The notes beneath the pieces were generated by a model. That model ran no database searches and was not told the origin of the DNA. It saw only the letters and a list, made by a program, of their open reading frames with translations. A DNA stretch of 64,000 nucleotides. It comes from Streptomyces griseoruber (GTDB lineage: Bacteria > Actinomycetota > Actinomycetes > Streptomycetales > Streptomycetaceae). A program made the position numbers and the translations under genes. The stretch covers positions 124,001-188,000 of the forward strand of contig NZ_KQ948775.1 in NCBI RefSeq assembly GCF_001514205.1, in the 5' to 3' direction. Below, piece after piece: positions 6,820 to 15,744 of this stretch (its first letter is position 1; the number at the start of each line of letters is the position of its first letter).

Positions 6820-9114
6820 TCAGCCACGCCCGCCCCCGTTGCCGTTCCCGTTGCCGTTGCCCTGGAACAGGTTGCCGAAGTCGGTCGAGGTGTCGCCGCC
6901 GGTCGAGGAGGAGCCGCCGTCGGTCGAGGTGCTGCCGTTGGACGTGCCGCCGTCGAAGAGGCCGCCGATGAAGCCGTTGTCGCCGCCGTTGTTCCCGTTG
7001 TTGTTGTCGTCGTTGTTGTCCTCGTCGCCCTTGTCCTGGTTGTTGCGCGGGATGGAGACGAGGTTGAAGTTCGGGTCGTCCTTGCCCTCCAGGGCGCCGT
7101 TCATGGCGTCGCGCCAGATCGGGCCGGGGGTGTCACCGCCGTAGACCTGGGAGTGGTAGACGCCGCCGATGTAGATGTCGGTCATCTGCACCTTCTGGGT
7201 GGCGCTGCCGACCCAGACGGCGCCCGCGAGGTTCGGGGTGTAGCCGACGAACCAGGCGTTCTTGCGGGAGTCCGTGGTACCGGTCTTACCGGCGTTGGCG
7301 CGGCCGGAGAGGCCGGCCTGCTGGCCCGTACCGGAGTCGATCACACCGCTGAGCAGGGTGTTGATGGTGTCCGCGGTCTTCTCGCTCATCGCCCGCGAGC
7401 AGGTCGACTTCGGGACCTCCAGCGACTTCTTCTTGCCGCCCGCGGTCTGGGTGATCGACTCGATGGCGACCGGGGTGCAGTACATGCCCCGGCTGGCGAA
7501 GGCCGCGTACGCGCTCGCCATGGTGAGGGGGGAGAGACCGGTCGAACCGAGGGTCATCGAGGACGGCACCTCGGGGACCTTGTCGCCGTTGCCCTGGACC
7601 ACGCCGAGCGCGTCGGTCATCTTCACCACGGGGCACATGCCGATGTCGGCGAGCATCTGTACGAAGTAGGTGTTGACCGACTTCGCCATGGCGGTCTGCA
7701 GGTCGTACGGGCCCTTCTCGGACGCGCTCTCGTTCTCCAGCTTGTAGCCGCCGTCGTTGCGCCAGGACTTGCCGCTGCACGTCTGGACGGTCTCCGGGTA
7801 CGACATCTCGTACGGCGCCGAGTACGTCTGGTTGGCCGGACGGCCCTCCTCGATCGCGGCCGCGGCCACGAACGGCTTGAAGGTCGAACCGGTCGGGAAG
7901 CCGAAGTTCGAGCCGCCCATGGAGGCGTTGACCGAGTAGTTGTACTCGGTCTCGTTCTTGCCGTAGCCGTACGGCTTGGACTGGCCCATGCCGAGGATCT
8001 TGCCGGTGCCGGGCTCGACGAGCGTGGCGGCGGCGGCGACCTTGTCCGACTTGTAGACGTGCTTCTTCAGGCTGGCCTGGACGGATTCCTGGGCCTGCGG
8101 CTCGAGGGTGGTCCGGATGGTCAGGCCGCCCTGGTTCCAGAGCTTGGCCCGCGCCTCCTTCGTCTTGCCGAAGACCGGGTCGCTGAGGAAGACCCGCTCG
8201 ACGTACTTGCAGAAGAAGCTGGCGCCCTGGACGGCGGTGATGCAGCCGTTCTTCGGCTGGGTGACCTTCAGGCCCAGCGGGGCCTTCTGCGCCTTGGCGG
8301 CCTCGGCCTCCGAGATGTCGCCGACCTCGGCCATGCGCTGGAGCACGGTGTTACGCCGCTTGGTGGCCTCGGTCGCGTCGTTGACCGGGTCGTAGCGGCT
8401 CGGGGACTGGACGATGCCGGCCAGCAGGGCCGCCTGCGGGAGGGTGAGCTTCTTGGCGTGCGTGGAGAAGTAGCGCTGCGAGGCCGCCTCGACGCCGTAG
8501 GCCTGCTCGCCGAAGAACGTGATGTTCAGGTAGTTCTCGAGGATCTTCTTCTTGCCCAGCTCCTCCTCGACCTGGATCGCGTACTTCAGCTCCTTGATCT
8601 TGCGGCCGATGGTCTGCTGGGTGGCCTGCGCGACCTTCGTCGGGTCGTCGCCGGCCTCCTCCACGAAGACGTTCTTCACATACTGCTGGGTGAGCGTCGA
8701 GGCGCCCTGGGAGACGCCGCTGCTCTGCACGTTCTTGTTGAGGGCGCGCAGGACGCCCTTCAGGTCGATCGCGCCGTGCTGGTAGAAGCGCGAGTCCTCG
8801 ATCGCGACGATCGCCTTCTGCATGTACGGCGAGATGTTCTTGAGGTCGACCACCGTGCGGTCACGGGAGTAGACCTGCGCGATCTTGGATCCCTTGGAGT
8901 CGAGGATCGTGGTGCGCTGGCTCAGCGGCGGTGTCTTCAGGTTGGCCGGGAGTTCGTCGAACGACTCGACCGACCCCTTGGCGGCCAGTCCCAGGGCGCC
9001 GAACGCGGGCAGCGCGATACCCGCCAGCACGGCTCCGGAGAGGACACTGACACCGAGGAACTTGGCGGCCTGCTGCGTGGCGGACAGGCCACCGCCCGAG
9101 CGCTTGTTTGGCAT
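6820..9114 (-). CDS. Bifunctional class A penicillin-binding protein, 764 aa
   Basis: Builds and cross-links peptidoglycan on the outer face of the membrane. A short cytoplasmic N-terminus is followed by a transmembrane helix (about residues 20-45). The glycosyltransferase-51 domain (about 65-260) has catalytic Glu106 in EDSRFYQH and the GGSTLTQQ-like motif QGASTLTQQ. The transpeptidase domain (about 330-690) has the active-site serine in GSTFK (about 410), an SVN motif and KTGTT (about 610). The last 75 residues are an Asp/Asn/Gly/Ser-rich tail with repeated GNGN units. Likely orthologue of the S. coelicolor gene next to wblA (SCO3580, from memory). Confidence 0.95.
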   Translation of the reverse strand: MPNKRSGGGLSATQQAAKFLGVSVLSGAVLAGIALPAFGALGLAAKGSVESFDELPANLKTPPLSQRTTILDSKGSKIAQVYSRDRTVVDLKNISPYMQKAIVAIEDSRFYQHGAIDLKGVLRALNKNVQSSGVSQGASTLTQQYVKNVFVEEAGDDPTKVAQATQQTIGRKIKELKYAIQVEEELGKKKILENYLNITFFGEQAYGVEAASQRYFSTHAKKLTLPQAALLAGIVQSPSRYDPVNDATEATKRRNTVLQRMAEVGDISEAEAAKAQKAPLGLKVTQPKNGCITAVQGASFFCKYVERVFLSDPVFGKTKEARAKLWNQGGLTIRTTLEPQAQESVQASLKKHVYKSDKVAAAATLVEPGTGKILGMGQSKPYGYGKNETEYNYSVNASMGGSNFGFPTGSTFKPFVAAAAIEEGRPANQTYSAPYEMSYPETVQTCSGKSWRNDGGYKLENESASEKGPYDLQTAMAKSVNTYFVQMLADIGMCPVVKMTDALGVVQGNGDKVPEVPSSMTLGSTGLSPLTMASAYAAFASRGMYCTPVAIESITQTAGGKKKSLEVPKSTCSRAMSEKTADTINTLLSGVIDSGTGQQAGLSGRANAGKTGTTDSRKNAWFVGYTPNLAGAVWVGSATQKVQMTDIYIGGVYHSQVYGGDTPGPIWRDAMNGALEGKDDPNFNLVSIPRNNQDKGDEDNNDDNNNGNNGGDNGFIGGLFDGGTSNGSTSTDGGSSSTGGDTSTDFGNLFQGNGNGNGNGGGRG

Positions 9115-9521
9115 GGGGGCAGCCTACGTTCTCATTCGCCGGACACGCGTATATGCCTTGGCCTAAGCTGCTCCCAACTGTCACAGCAGTAGGGCCACGT
9201 ATCAATACGTCCGGCGACCCCGAATCGTTCCGGAGGTTCTCCAACTTTTTTGGTGGAGGCGTGCCCGAATCCGCCTTGTGTGTCATCCGGCGTCCGTTGT
9301 GACCCAAGTGAACTGTCCCGTTTGCCGGGAAAGTCGCGCATGTCGCAGGCTCACTCCCCCGGGTGATCTGCCGCTTACCCATAGTCCGTTCGGGCCATTC
9401 AAGATTGGGCCCGAAGGGGGTGTTGCGCTGTGCCCGCCTTCCGTAACGTCCTCAACTGGCGGCGGTGAATATGCCGCTGCCGCCGTGGGGGAGCCTCGAT
9501 TCGGGAGAGGACGGCGCCGGT
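9115..9521 (+). promoter_or_regulatory. wblA / PBP divergent intergenic region
   Basis: About 400 bases separate the divergent PBP and wblA starts and contain no convincing gene. The region is less GC-rich than its surroundings around 9120-9300. wblA homologues are known to have a long regulated upstream region bound by developmental regulators. I see no site I can assign with confidence. A GGAGAGG sequence at 9503-9509 is the probable ribosome site for wblA. Confidence 0.5.
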
Positions 9522-9860
9522 ATGGGCTGGGTTACCGACTGGAGTGCGCAGGCCGCCTGCCGCACTACCGATCCGGATGAACTGTTCGTTCAGGGAGCAG
9601 CGCAGAACAGGGCCAAGGCGGTGTGCACCGGATGCCCGGTACGCACCGAATGCCTGGCCGACGCGCTCGACAACCGCGTCGAGTTCGGCGTGTGGGGAGG
9701 CATGACGGAGCGCGAGCGCCGCGCTCTGCTGCGCAGGCGACCGACCGTCACCTCGTGGCGCCGGCTGCTGGAGACCGCGCGCTCGGAGTACGAGCGCGGC
9801 TCGGGCATCGTGTCGCTCGACGACGACGAGATGTACGAGAACTACGCGGCGGTGAGCTGA
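9522..9860 (+). CDS. wblA: WhiB-like regulator WblA, 112 aa
   Basis: Wbl proteins bind a 4Fe-4S cluster and partner with the primary sigma factor. In Streptomyces WblA represses antibiotic genes and is needed for aerial development. The four cluster cysteines are C13, C35, C38 and C44 in the pattern C-x21-C-x2-C-x5-C. The turn motif GVWGG follows at 57-61, then a basic stretch (ERERRALLRRR) for DNA contact. The C-terminal extension (TSWRRLLETARSEYERG...) matches WblA rather than other Wbl proteins. ATG 9522 gives the usual 112 residues; an in-frame ATG at 9465 would add 19 with no family support. Placement next to the class A PBP and ArsA-like ATPases fits the SCO3579 context. Confidence 0.95.
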   Translation: MGWVTDWSAQAACRTTDPDELFVQGAAQNRAKAVCTGCPVRTECLADALDNRVEFGVWGGMTERERRALLRRRPTVTSWRRLLETARSEYERGSGIVSLDDDEMYENYAAVS

Positions 9861-9892
9861 GAAGAGGCCTTCCGCACGGGGGACCTTCCTGT

Positions 9893-11284
9893 TCAGTCGT
9901 CGGCAGTCTCGGGCAGCTCCGGCCGGTTGGCCGCGAGCCGGCTGCCGATGTCCCGCAGTCCCGTGAGGTCGTGCACATCACCGGGCAGCGCCGCCACTTC
10001 GGCCACCGCCACCTCCGGATGGAGGGCGGTGAAGCGATCACGGGTGCGCTGCTCACGGGAGAGTAGATGCATACGCTCGGCGTGCAGCCTCAGCAGGCCT
10101 GCGGTGAGCTGATCGGCGCTGGGGGAGCCGGACCCCGGATCGGTGGCGGGACCGGTGGCGGCATCGGTTGCGGGTGATTCTGAACTGCCGTGCGTGTCGG
10201 GAGAGTTACGAAGTCCAGCTTTCCCGCCGTCCTGATCCACAATGCGGGGCTCTTCAAGATTTTCCGCCGCGGGGGAATCGGGAGCGGCGGCGGTACCCCC
10301 GTCGTCGCTCGGGTCGGTGTCGGCCAGGTCGAGATTCTCCGCGGCGGCGAGTGCCCGCTCGGCGGACAGCTGGGCCGCGCCGCTGCCATGGACCCGGTTG
10401 AGCACCAGACCGGCCAGCGGCATGCTCTCGGCGGCCAGCCGCTCCACGAAGTACGCGGCCTCCCGCAGCGCGTCCCGCTCGGGGGCCGCCACCACGAGGA
10501 ACGCCGTCCCCGGCGCCTGGAGCAGTTTGTAGGTGGCGTCCGCGCGCGTGCGGAACCCGCCGAACATCGAGTCCATCGCCGCCACGAACGTCTGCACGTC
10601 CTTCAGCAACTGCCCGCCCAGCAGCTTGCCGAGCGCGCCGGTCATCATCGACATCCCGACGTTCAGGAACTTCATCCCCGCGCGGCCGCCGACCTTCGCG
10701 GGTGCGAGCAGGACCCGGATCAGCTTGCCGTCCAGGAACGAACCGAGCCGCTTCGGCGCGTCCAGGAAGTCCAGCGCGGAGCGGGACGGGGGAGTGTCGA
10801 CCACGATCAGGTCCCACGCGTCCCGGGCGCGCAGCTGGCCCAGCTTCTCCATCGCCATGTACTCCTGTGTGCCGGCGAAACCGGCGGAGAGCGACTGGTA
10901 GAAGGGGTTCGACAGGATCGCGGACGCCCGCTCCGGATCCGCGTGCGCCTCGACGATCTCGTCGAACGTGCGCTTCATGTCGAGCATCATCGCGTGCAAC
11001 TCGCCGTCGCCCTCGACGCCCTTGACCCGGCGCGGGGTGTTGTCGAGCGAGTCGATGCCCATCGACTGGGCGAGCCGGCGCGCCGGGTCGATGGTGAGCA
11101 CCACCACCTTGCGGCCCCGCTCGGCCGCTCTGAGACCCAGCGCCGCCGCCGTCGTCGTCTTGCCGACCCCGCCGGATCCGCAGCACACCACGATCCGGGT
11201 CGCCGGGTCGTCGAGCAGCGGGTCGAGATCGAGCACGCGCGCGGGGGGGAGCCGGTGCTGTGCCTGGCCCTGGTCCCGACTCAT
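9893..11284 (-). CDS. ArsA-like anion-transporting ATPase, second of a pair, 463 aa
   Basis: A deviant Walker-A P-loop ATPase (GSGGVGKTTTAA, about residues 37-48) of the ArsA/GET3 group, with DTPPSRSALDFLD as the switch region. These soluble ATPases act as dimers that pass cargo or drive transport; the substrate here is unknown. An unusual Asp/Pro/Ser/Thr-rich insert lies at about 325-395. The start ATG 11284 lies 10 bases after the stop of the upstream paralogue, so the two are co-transcribed and probably work as a heterodimer, as in the Rv3679/Rv3680 pair of mycobacteria. The 3' end converges on wblA with only 32 bases between. Confidence 0.88.
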   Translation of the reverse strand: MSRDQGQAQHRLPPARVLDLDPLLDDPATRIVVCCGSGGVGKTTTAAALGLRAAERGRKVVVLTIDPARRLAQSMGIDSLDNTPRRVKGVEGDGELHAMMLDMKRTFDEIVEAHADPERASAILSNPFYQSLSAGFAGTQEYMAMEKLGQLRARDAWDLIVVDTPPSRSALDFLDAPKRLGSFLDGKLIRVLLAPAKVGGRAGMKFLNVGMSMMTGALGKLLGGQLLKDVQTFVAAMDSMFGGFRTRADATYKLLQAPGTAFLVVAAPERDALREAAYFVERLAAESMPLAGLVLNRVHGSGAAQLSAERALAAAENLDLADTDPSDDGGTAAAPDSPAAENLEEPRIVDQDGGKAGLRNSPDTHGSSESPATDAATGPATDPGSGSPSADQLTAGLLRLHAERMHLLSREQRTRDRFTALHPEVAVAEVAALPGDVHDLTGLRDIGSRLAANRPELPETADD

Positions 11285-11294
11285 ACCGTCCCCC

Positions 11295-12272
11295 TCATAC
11301 GATCTGCTGCTCGCGCAGCTCGGTGGCGAGGTCGTACAGGCCCGCCAGGTCCATTCCCTCGGCGAGCAGCGGCAGTTCGTGCAGCGGCAGGCCCAGCTCG
11401 CCCAGGACCGCCCGCTGCTCCTGCTCCAGCGCGTGCCGCTCGGCGTACTCCTCGGCCTGCTGGAGGAGCGGGTCCACCAGCCGCTCGGCGTGCCCGCCGC
11501 GCCGCGCCCCGCCCAGCCCGGCCGCGGACAACGACCGCGCAATGGATGAACGTGTCACGGTTCGTACGAGTTCCAGCCCGTCCGTGCCCAACACCTCGGG
11601 CCGCACCATGTTGACGATGACCCGGCCCACCGGCAGCTTCGCCGCCCGCAGCTCGGCGATGCCGTCCGCGGTCTCCTGGACCGGCATCTCCTCGAGCAGC
11701 GCCACCAGGTGCACGGCCGTCTCCGGCGACTTCAGCACCCTCATCACGGCCTGCGCCTGATTGTGTATCGGACCGATCTTGGCCAGCCCCGCGACCTCGT
11801 CGTTGACGTTCAGGAAGCGGGTGACGCGGCCGGTCGGCGGGGCGTCCATGACGACGTAGTCGTACACGAACCGCCCGCTTCTGTCCTTGCGCCGGACCGC
11901 CTCGCACGCCTTGCCGGTGAGGAGGACGTCCCTCAGGCCGGGCGCGACGGTGGTGGCGAAGTCGATCGCGCCCAGCTTCTTCAGGGCCCGTCCGGCGCCC
12001 CCCAGTTTGTAGAACATCTGGAGGTAGTCCAGAAGGGCCAGTTCGGGATCGATGGCGAGCGCGTACACCTCACCCCCGCCCGGCGCGACGGCGATCTTGC
12101 GTTCCTCATAGGGCAACGCCTCTGTCTCGAAGAGCTGCGCGATGCCCTGCCGGCCCTCCACCTCGACGAGAAGCGTCCGCTTCCCTGCCGTGGCGAGGGC
12201 CAGCGCGAGGGCGGCGGCGACCGTCGTCTTTCCGGTCCCGCCCTTGCCGCTGACGACCTGGAGCCTGCTCAC
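11295..12272 (-). CDS. ArsA-like anion-transporting ATPase, first of a pair, 325 aa
   Basis: Starts VSRLQVVSGKGGTGKTT, a P-loop at the very N-terminus with the signature lysine of the ArsA/MinD class. The switch II region reads MDAPPTGRVTRFLNV. It corresponds to Rv3679-like proteins and is partnered with the adjacent paralogue. The start is GTG 12272; the ribosome site is weak (CGAAGAC). Upstream lie two DnaA boxes and a DUF4177 gene in the opposite direction. Confidence 0.88.
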   Translation of the reverse strand: MSRLQVVSGKGGTGKTTVAAALALALATAGKRTLLVEVEGRQGIAQLFETEALPYEERKIAVAPGGGEVYALAIDPELALLDYLQMFYKLGGAGRALKKLGAIDFATTVAPGLRDVLLTGKACEAVRRKDRSGRFVYDYVVMDAPPTGRVTRFLNVNDEVAGLAKIGPIHNQAQAVMRVLKSPETAVHLVALLEEMPVQETADGIAELRAAKLPVGRVIVNMVRPEVLGTDGLELVRTVTRSSIARSLSAAGLGGARRGGHAERLVDPLLQQAEEYAERHALEQEQRAVLGELGLPLHELPLLAEGMDLAGLYDLATELREQQIV

Positions 12273-12315
12273 GTCTTCGAGCGTAACCAGTCCATGCCCG
12301 AGGCAATCGGGAGGC

Positions 12316-12359
12316 TGTGGACAACAGGGGGCGGTATCGGCCACATGGCTTGTGGACAA
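12316..12359. promoter_or_regulatory. Two DnaA boxes
   Basis: Two identical 9-mers TGTGGACAA, the reverse complement of the Streptomyces DnaA box TTGTCCACA, lie at 12316-12324 and 12351-12359 in the same orientation, 35 bases apart. They stand in the 152-base gap between the divergent ArsA-like and DUF4177 genes. Confidence 0.6.
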
Positions 12360-12424
12360 CCGGGCCGGAACCAGCCGCCCGGCCTGTACGGGAGCCCCCG
12401 CGCGACAGCGGATACAGTCGCCCC

Positions 12425-12583
12425 ATGACCAAGTGGGAATACGCAACCGTGCCGCTGCTCGTCCATGCCACGAAGCAGATTCTGGACACCTGGGGCGAGG
12501 ACGGCTGGGAGCTCGTCCAGGTCGTGCCCGGGCCGAACAACCCCGAGCAGCTCGTGGCCTACCTGAAGCGGGCCAAGGCGTGA
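12425..12583 (+). CDS. DUF4177 family protein, 52 aa
   Basis: A tiny soluble protein matching DUF4177: MTKWEYATVPLL, WGEDGWELVQVVPG, LVAYLKR. Such proteins form a small alpha/beta fold of unknown role. Its GTGA stop/start overlap with the RidA gene implies translational coupling. Start ATG 12425. Confidence 0.85.
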   Translation: MTKWEYATVPLLVHATKQILDTWGEDGWELVQVVPGPNNPEQLVAYLKRAKA

Positions 12584-13044
12584 GCGGCGTCGAGGCGAAG
12601 CTCGCCGAGCTGGGCCTGACCCTGCCGGCCGTGGTGCCGCCGCTCGCGGCCTACCAGCCCGCCGTGCAGTCCGGGCCGTACGTGTTCACCTCCGGCCAGC
12701 TGCCCATGGTGGACGGCAAGCTGCCCGTCACCGGCAAGGTCGGCGCCGAGGTCACCCCCGAGGAGGCCAAGGAGCTGGCCCGCACCTGCGCCCTGAACGC
12801 CCTGGCCGCCGTGAAGTCGGTCGCCGGTGATCTGGACCGCGTCGCGCGCGTGGTGAAGGTCGTCGGCTTCGTCGCCTCGGCCTCGGACTTCACCGGCCAG
12901 CCCGCCGTCGTCAACGGCGCGAGCGAGCTGCTCGGCGCGGTCCTCGGCGACAAGGGCGTGCACGCGCGCAGCGCGGTCGGCGTGGCGGTGCTCCCGCTGG
13001 ACGCCCCGGTCGAGGTCGAGATCCAGGTCGAGCTGGTCCCGTAG
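12580..13044 (+). CDS. RidA/YjgF family protein, 154 aa
   Basis: RidA-type proteins deaminate reactive enamine/imine intermediates of amino-acid metabolism. Visible features are the family pattern SGQLPMVDGKLP, the long helix LAAVKSVAGDLDRVARVVKVVGFVAS, and the GARSAVGVAVLPLDAPVEVE-like end (HARSAVGVAVL). The usual catalytic-type Arg of the archetypal RidA (RxAVGV) is present as R in ARSAVGV. Belongs to the YjgF/YER057c/UK114 subgroup found in actinomycetes. GTG at 12580 overlaps the DUF4177 stop. Confidence 0.88.
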   Translation: MSGVEAKLAELGLTLPAVVPPLAAYQPAVQSGPYVFTSGQLPMVDGKLPVTGKVGAEVTPEEAKELARTCALNALAAVKSVAGDLDRVARVVKVVGFVASASDFTGQPAVVNGASELLGAVLGDKGVHARSAVGVAVLPLDAPVEVEIQVELVP

Positions 13045-13116
13045 GGGCCACCGCGGGGGTGCCCTGACCTCGGGCACCTCTCGAACATTCGCTCACCAGG
13101 GGATAGCCTCGCGCCC

Positions 13117-13992
13117 ATGGCGAATGGGCAGTGGTTTCCCTCGGACTGGCCGGAACGCATCCGCGCACTCGCGGACGGGACACTCACGCCCGTCACGCCC
13201 CGACGCGCGGCCACCGTCATGCTCGTGAAGGACGGGCCGGCCGGGACGTTCGTCCACATGCTGCGCAGACGCGCCTCCATGGCCTTCGCCGGAGGCGCGT
13301 ACGCGTACCCGGGCGGCGGAGTCGACCCGCGCGACGACGAGCGCCCGGTGCGCTGGGCGGGCCCCACGCGCGCGTGGTGGGCGCAGCGGCTCGGCGTCGA
13401 GGAGACGGTGGCCCAGGCGATCGTCTGCGCGGCCGTACGGGAGACGTACGAGGAGGCGGGCGTCCTGCTCGCGGGCCCCGACCCCGACTCGGTCGTCGGT
13501 GACACGACCGGCCCCGACTGGGAGGCGGACCGCGCGGCCGTGGCCGCCCGTGAGCTGTCCTTCGCCGAGTTCCTCGACCGCCGCGGGCTCGTCCTGCGCT
13601 CCGACCTGCTCGGCGCCTGGACGCGCTGGATCACCCCCGAGTTCGAGTCCCGCCGCTACGACACCTGGTTCTTCGTGGCCGCGCTCCCCGAGGGCCAGCG
13701 CACCCGCAACGCCTCCACGGAGGCGGACCGTACGGTGTGGATCCGCCCGCGGGAGGCGGCGGCCGGGTACGACAAGGGCGAGCTGACGATGATGCCGCCC
13801 ACGATCGCGACCCTGCGCCAGCTGACCCCGTACGCCACCGCCGCCGAGGCCCTCGCCGCCGCCCCCGGCCGTGATCTGACCGCCGTCCTGGCCGAGGCCC
13901 GGCTCACCGACGACGCGATCGTCCTGACCTGGCCGGGCCACGGCGAGTTCACCAAGCACATCCCGATCCCCTCCGGTGGAGGCCCCGCATGA
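13117..13992 (+). CDS. Nudix hydrolase, 291 aa
   Basis: Hydrolyses a nucleoside-diphosphate-linked compound; substrate unknown. The Nudix box is split by a longer insert than usual: GGAYAYPGGGVDP, then VCAAVRETYEEAGVLL with the RExxEE core. The N-terminal part (TVMLVKDGPAGTFVHMLRRR) and the extra insert resemble the NUDT19-like group that acts on coenzyme A esters. The C-terminus ends EFTKHIPIPSGG. The stop overlaps the next start as ATGA, so the two genes are coupled. Confidence 0.88.
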   Translation: MANGQWFPSDWPERIRALADGTLTPVTPRRAATVMLVKDGPAGTFVHMLRRRASMAFAGGAYAYPGGGVDPRDDERPVRWAGPTRAWWAQRLGVEETVAQAIVCAAVRETYEEAGVLLAGPDPDSVVGDTTGPDWEADRAAVAARELSFAEFLDRRGLVLRSDLLGAWTRWITPEFESRRYDTWFFVAALPEGQRTRNASTEADRTVWIRPREAAAGYDKGELTMMPPTIATLRQLTPYATAAEALAAAPGRDLTAVLAEARLTDDAIVLTWPGHGEFTKHIPIPSGGGPA

Positions 13993-14819
13993 CCGACGCA
14001 GCAGCCCTCCCCGGACAGCCCCGCGGCGGCGTCCTGAGCGGACCGGCCACCCCGCGCGCGGTCAACGTCCTCGCGCCCAACGCCTCCGCGATGACCCTGG
14101 ACGGCACCAACACCTGGATCGTCTCCGAGCCCGGCTCCGAGCTGGCGGTCGTGGTCGACCCGGGCCCGCTGGACGACGGACATCTGCGGGCGGTCGTCGA
14201 CACCGCCGAGCGGGCCGGCAAGCGGGTCGCCCTGACCCTGCTGACCCACGGCCACCCCGACCACGCCGAGGGCGCCGTCCGCTTCGCCGAACTGACCGGT
14301 ACGCGGGTGCGTGCCCTGGACCCGGCGCTGCGGCTGGGCGACGAGGGACTGGGCGCCGGTGACGTGATCACGATGGGCGGCCTGGAGCTGCGGGTCGTGC
14401 CGACGCCCGGCCACACCGCCGACTCGCTCTGCTTCCACCTCCCGGCCGACGGGGCCGTCCTGACCGGCGACACGATCCTGGGGCGCGGCACCACGGTCGT
14501 GGCGCACCCCGACGGCCGGCTGGGCGACTATCTGGACTCCCTGCGGCGTCTGAGGTCCCTCACGGTCGACGACGGCGTCCACACGGTCCTCCCGGGCCAC
14601 GGTCCCGTCCTGGAGGACGCCCAGGGCGCCGTGGAGTTCTACCTCGCCCACCGAGCCCACCGCCTCGCCCAGGTCGAGACGGCCGTCGAGGACGGCTTCC
14701 GCGCCGCCTCCGAGGTCGTCGCCCATGTGTACGCCGACGTCGACCGCTCCCTGTGGCCGGCGGCGGAACTCTCCGTACGGGCGCAGATCGAGTACCTGGA
14801 GGACCACGGGCTCATCTAG
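13989..14819 (+). CDS. Metallo-beta-lactamase fold hydrolase, 276 aa
   Basis: The MBL fold is shown by the metal motif THGHPDHAEG (about residues 83-92), GHTADSL (about 139) and GDTIL (about 157), with a late histidine in PGHGPVLED. It belongs to the LACTB2-like group (GTNTWIVSEPGS near the N-terminus and a C-terminal winged-helix-like tail LAHRAHRLAQVE). LACTB2 relatives act on RNA or thioesters. Coupled to the Nudix gene upstream by an ATGA overlap, which suggests a joint role in removing damaged CoA or nucleotide species; this is inference. Confidence 0.88.
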   Translation: MTDAAALPGQPRGGVLSGPATPRAVNVLAPNASAMTLDGTNTWIVSEPGSELAVVVDPGPLDDGHLRAVVDTAERAGKRVALTLLTHGHPDHAEGAVRFAELTGTRVRALDPALRLGDEGLGAGDVITMGGLELRVVPTPGHTADSLCFHLPADGAVLTGDTILGRGTTVVAHPDGRLGDYLDSLRRLRSLTVDDGVHTVLPGHGPVLEDAQGAVEFYLAHRAHRLAQVETAVEDGFRAASEVVAHVYADVDRSLWPAAELSVRAQIEYLEDHGLI

Positions 14820-14841
14820 CACGCGCTCGTCCGGCACGCCC

Positions 14842-15690
14842 TCATCCGGCGGCCGCCCGCCGGCTGCCGTCCTCCGGCCGGGGAGCCTTGATGCCGTGCA
14901 CGCGTGCGTACTCCTCCGCGAGCCAGGGCCCCAGGTCGTCCACGTACGACGTGAGGACGGCCGCGTCGCCCGTCGGCTCGTAGCCGCGCACCGCCGCCGT
15001 ACGCACCTGGTCGGCCCGCTCGGGGTAGGAGGCCGCGAACGCCTCGGCCATCTCGTGCAGATCGCTGGTCCAGCCGTTCCAGCGGGGCATGACCAGGGTG
15101 AACGCGGTGCGCACGAGGTGGCGGGACATGTACCGGACGAGGGGCCGGAGGGCCTCCTCCGTACCGGCCGTCTCCGCGATGCGTGCCCGCCAGCGCGGCA
15201 GCAGCAGGGCGAGCTCGCCGTTCGTCTCGCGCGCGAGGAGCGAGTCGGGGCGGTAGCGGGGCAGGTACTCGGCGAGGTCCTCCCCGAGGAGCGGCGTGCA
15301 CAGACAGGCGACGAAGAACCCCAGGTCGTACCGCTCCAGGTCGCTCAGCACGCGCGTGCGGCTCGACAGCAGCACTCCGCCGCCGTCGATCTGGGGGAAC
15401 CCCTGGTCGAGGGATGCGAGCAGGGCCCGCGCGCCGGCCCGGTCCACCTCGGTCGGCTCGTCGCCCAGGACGGCCAGCAGGTCCAGATCGCTGCGCCCCA
15501 CGCGCGCGGTGCCGCGCGGGATCGACCCGTAGAGGTACGCGCTGTGCAGCCGTGCCCCGAACAGCTCCAGGATCCCGTCCCGGGCGGCCGCGACGACGGG
15601 CCGGAAGGCGTGCGGCACGCGCGCGAGGGAGCCTTCACGGGCGAGGAAGCCCTGGGCGTCGAGCCCTCGTGGAGGAATCGTTTCAGCCAT
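14842..15690 (-). CDS. Nucleotidyltransferase-domain protein, 282 aa
   Basis: Contains the DNA polymerase beta-type nucleotidyltransferase motif: GSIPRGTARVGRSDLDLL (about residues 53-70), i.e. GS-x-RG followed by DxD. This catalyses transfer of a nucleotide monophosphate in aminoglycoside adenylyltransferases and similar enzymes. The rest is helical with conserved aromatic residues (RYMSRHLVRTAF). Target unknown; antibiotic or protein modification are possible. Start ATG 15690. It lies 54 bases downstream of crp on the same strand of the map and is probably transcribed independently or as crp read-through. Confidence 0.8.
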   Translation of the reverse strand: MAETIPPRGLDAQGFLAREGSLARVPHAFRPVVAAARDGILELFGARLHSAYLYGSIPRGTARVGRSDLDLLAVLGDEPTEVDRAGARALLASLDQGFPQIDGGGVLLSSRTRVLSDLERYDLGFFVACLCTPLLGEDLAEYLPRYRPDSLLARETNGELALLLPRWRARIAETAGTEEALRPLVRYMSRHLVRTAFTLVMPRWNGWTSDLHEMAEAFAASYPERADQVRTAAVRGYEPTGDAAVLTSYVDDLGPWLAEEYARVHGIKAPRPEDGSRRAAAG

Positions 15691-15744
15691 GGGGCCACTG
15701 TGGCAGGGGTTCGGGGGCGGCAGCCCCCGGTGGCCCCGGTGCCG

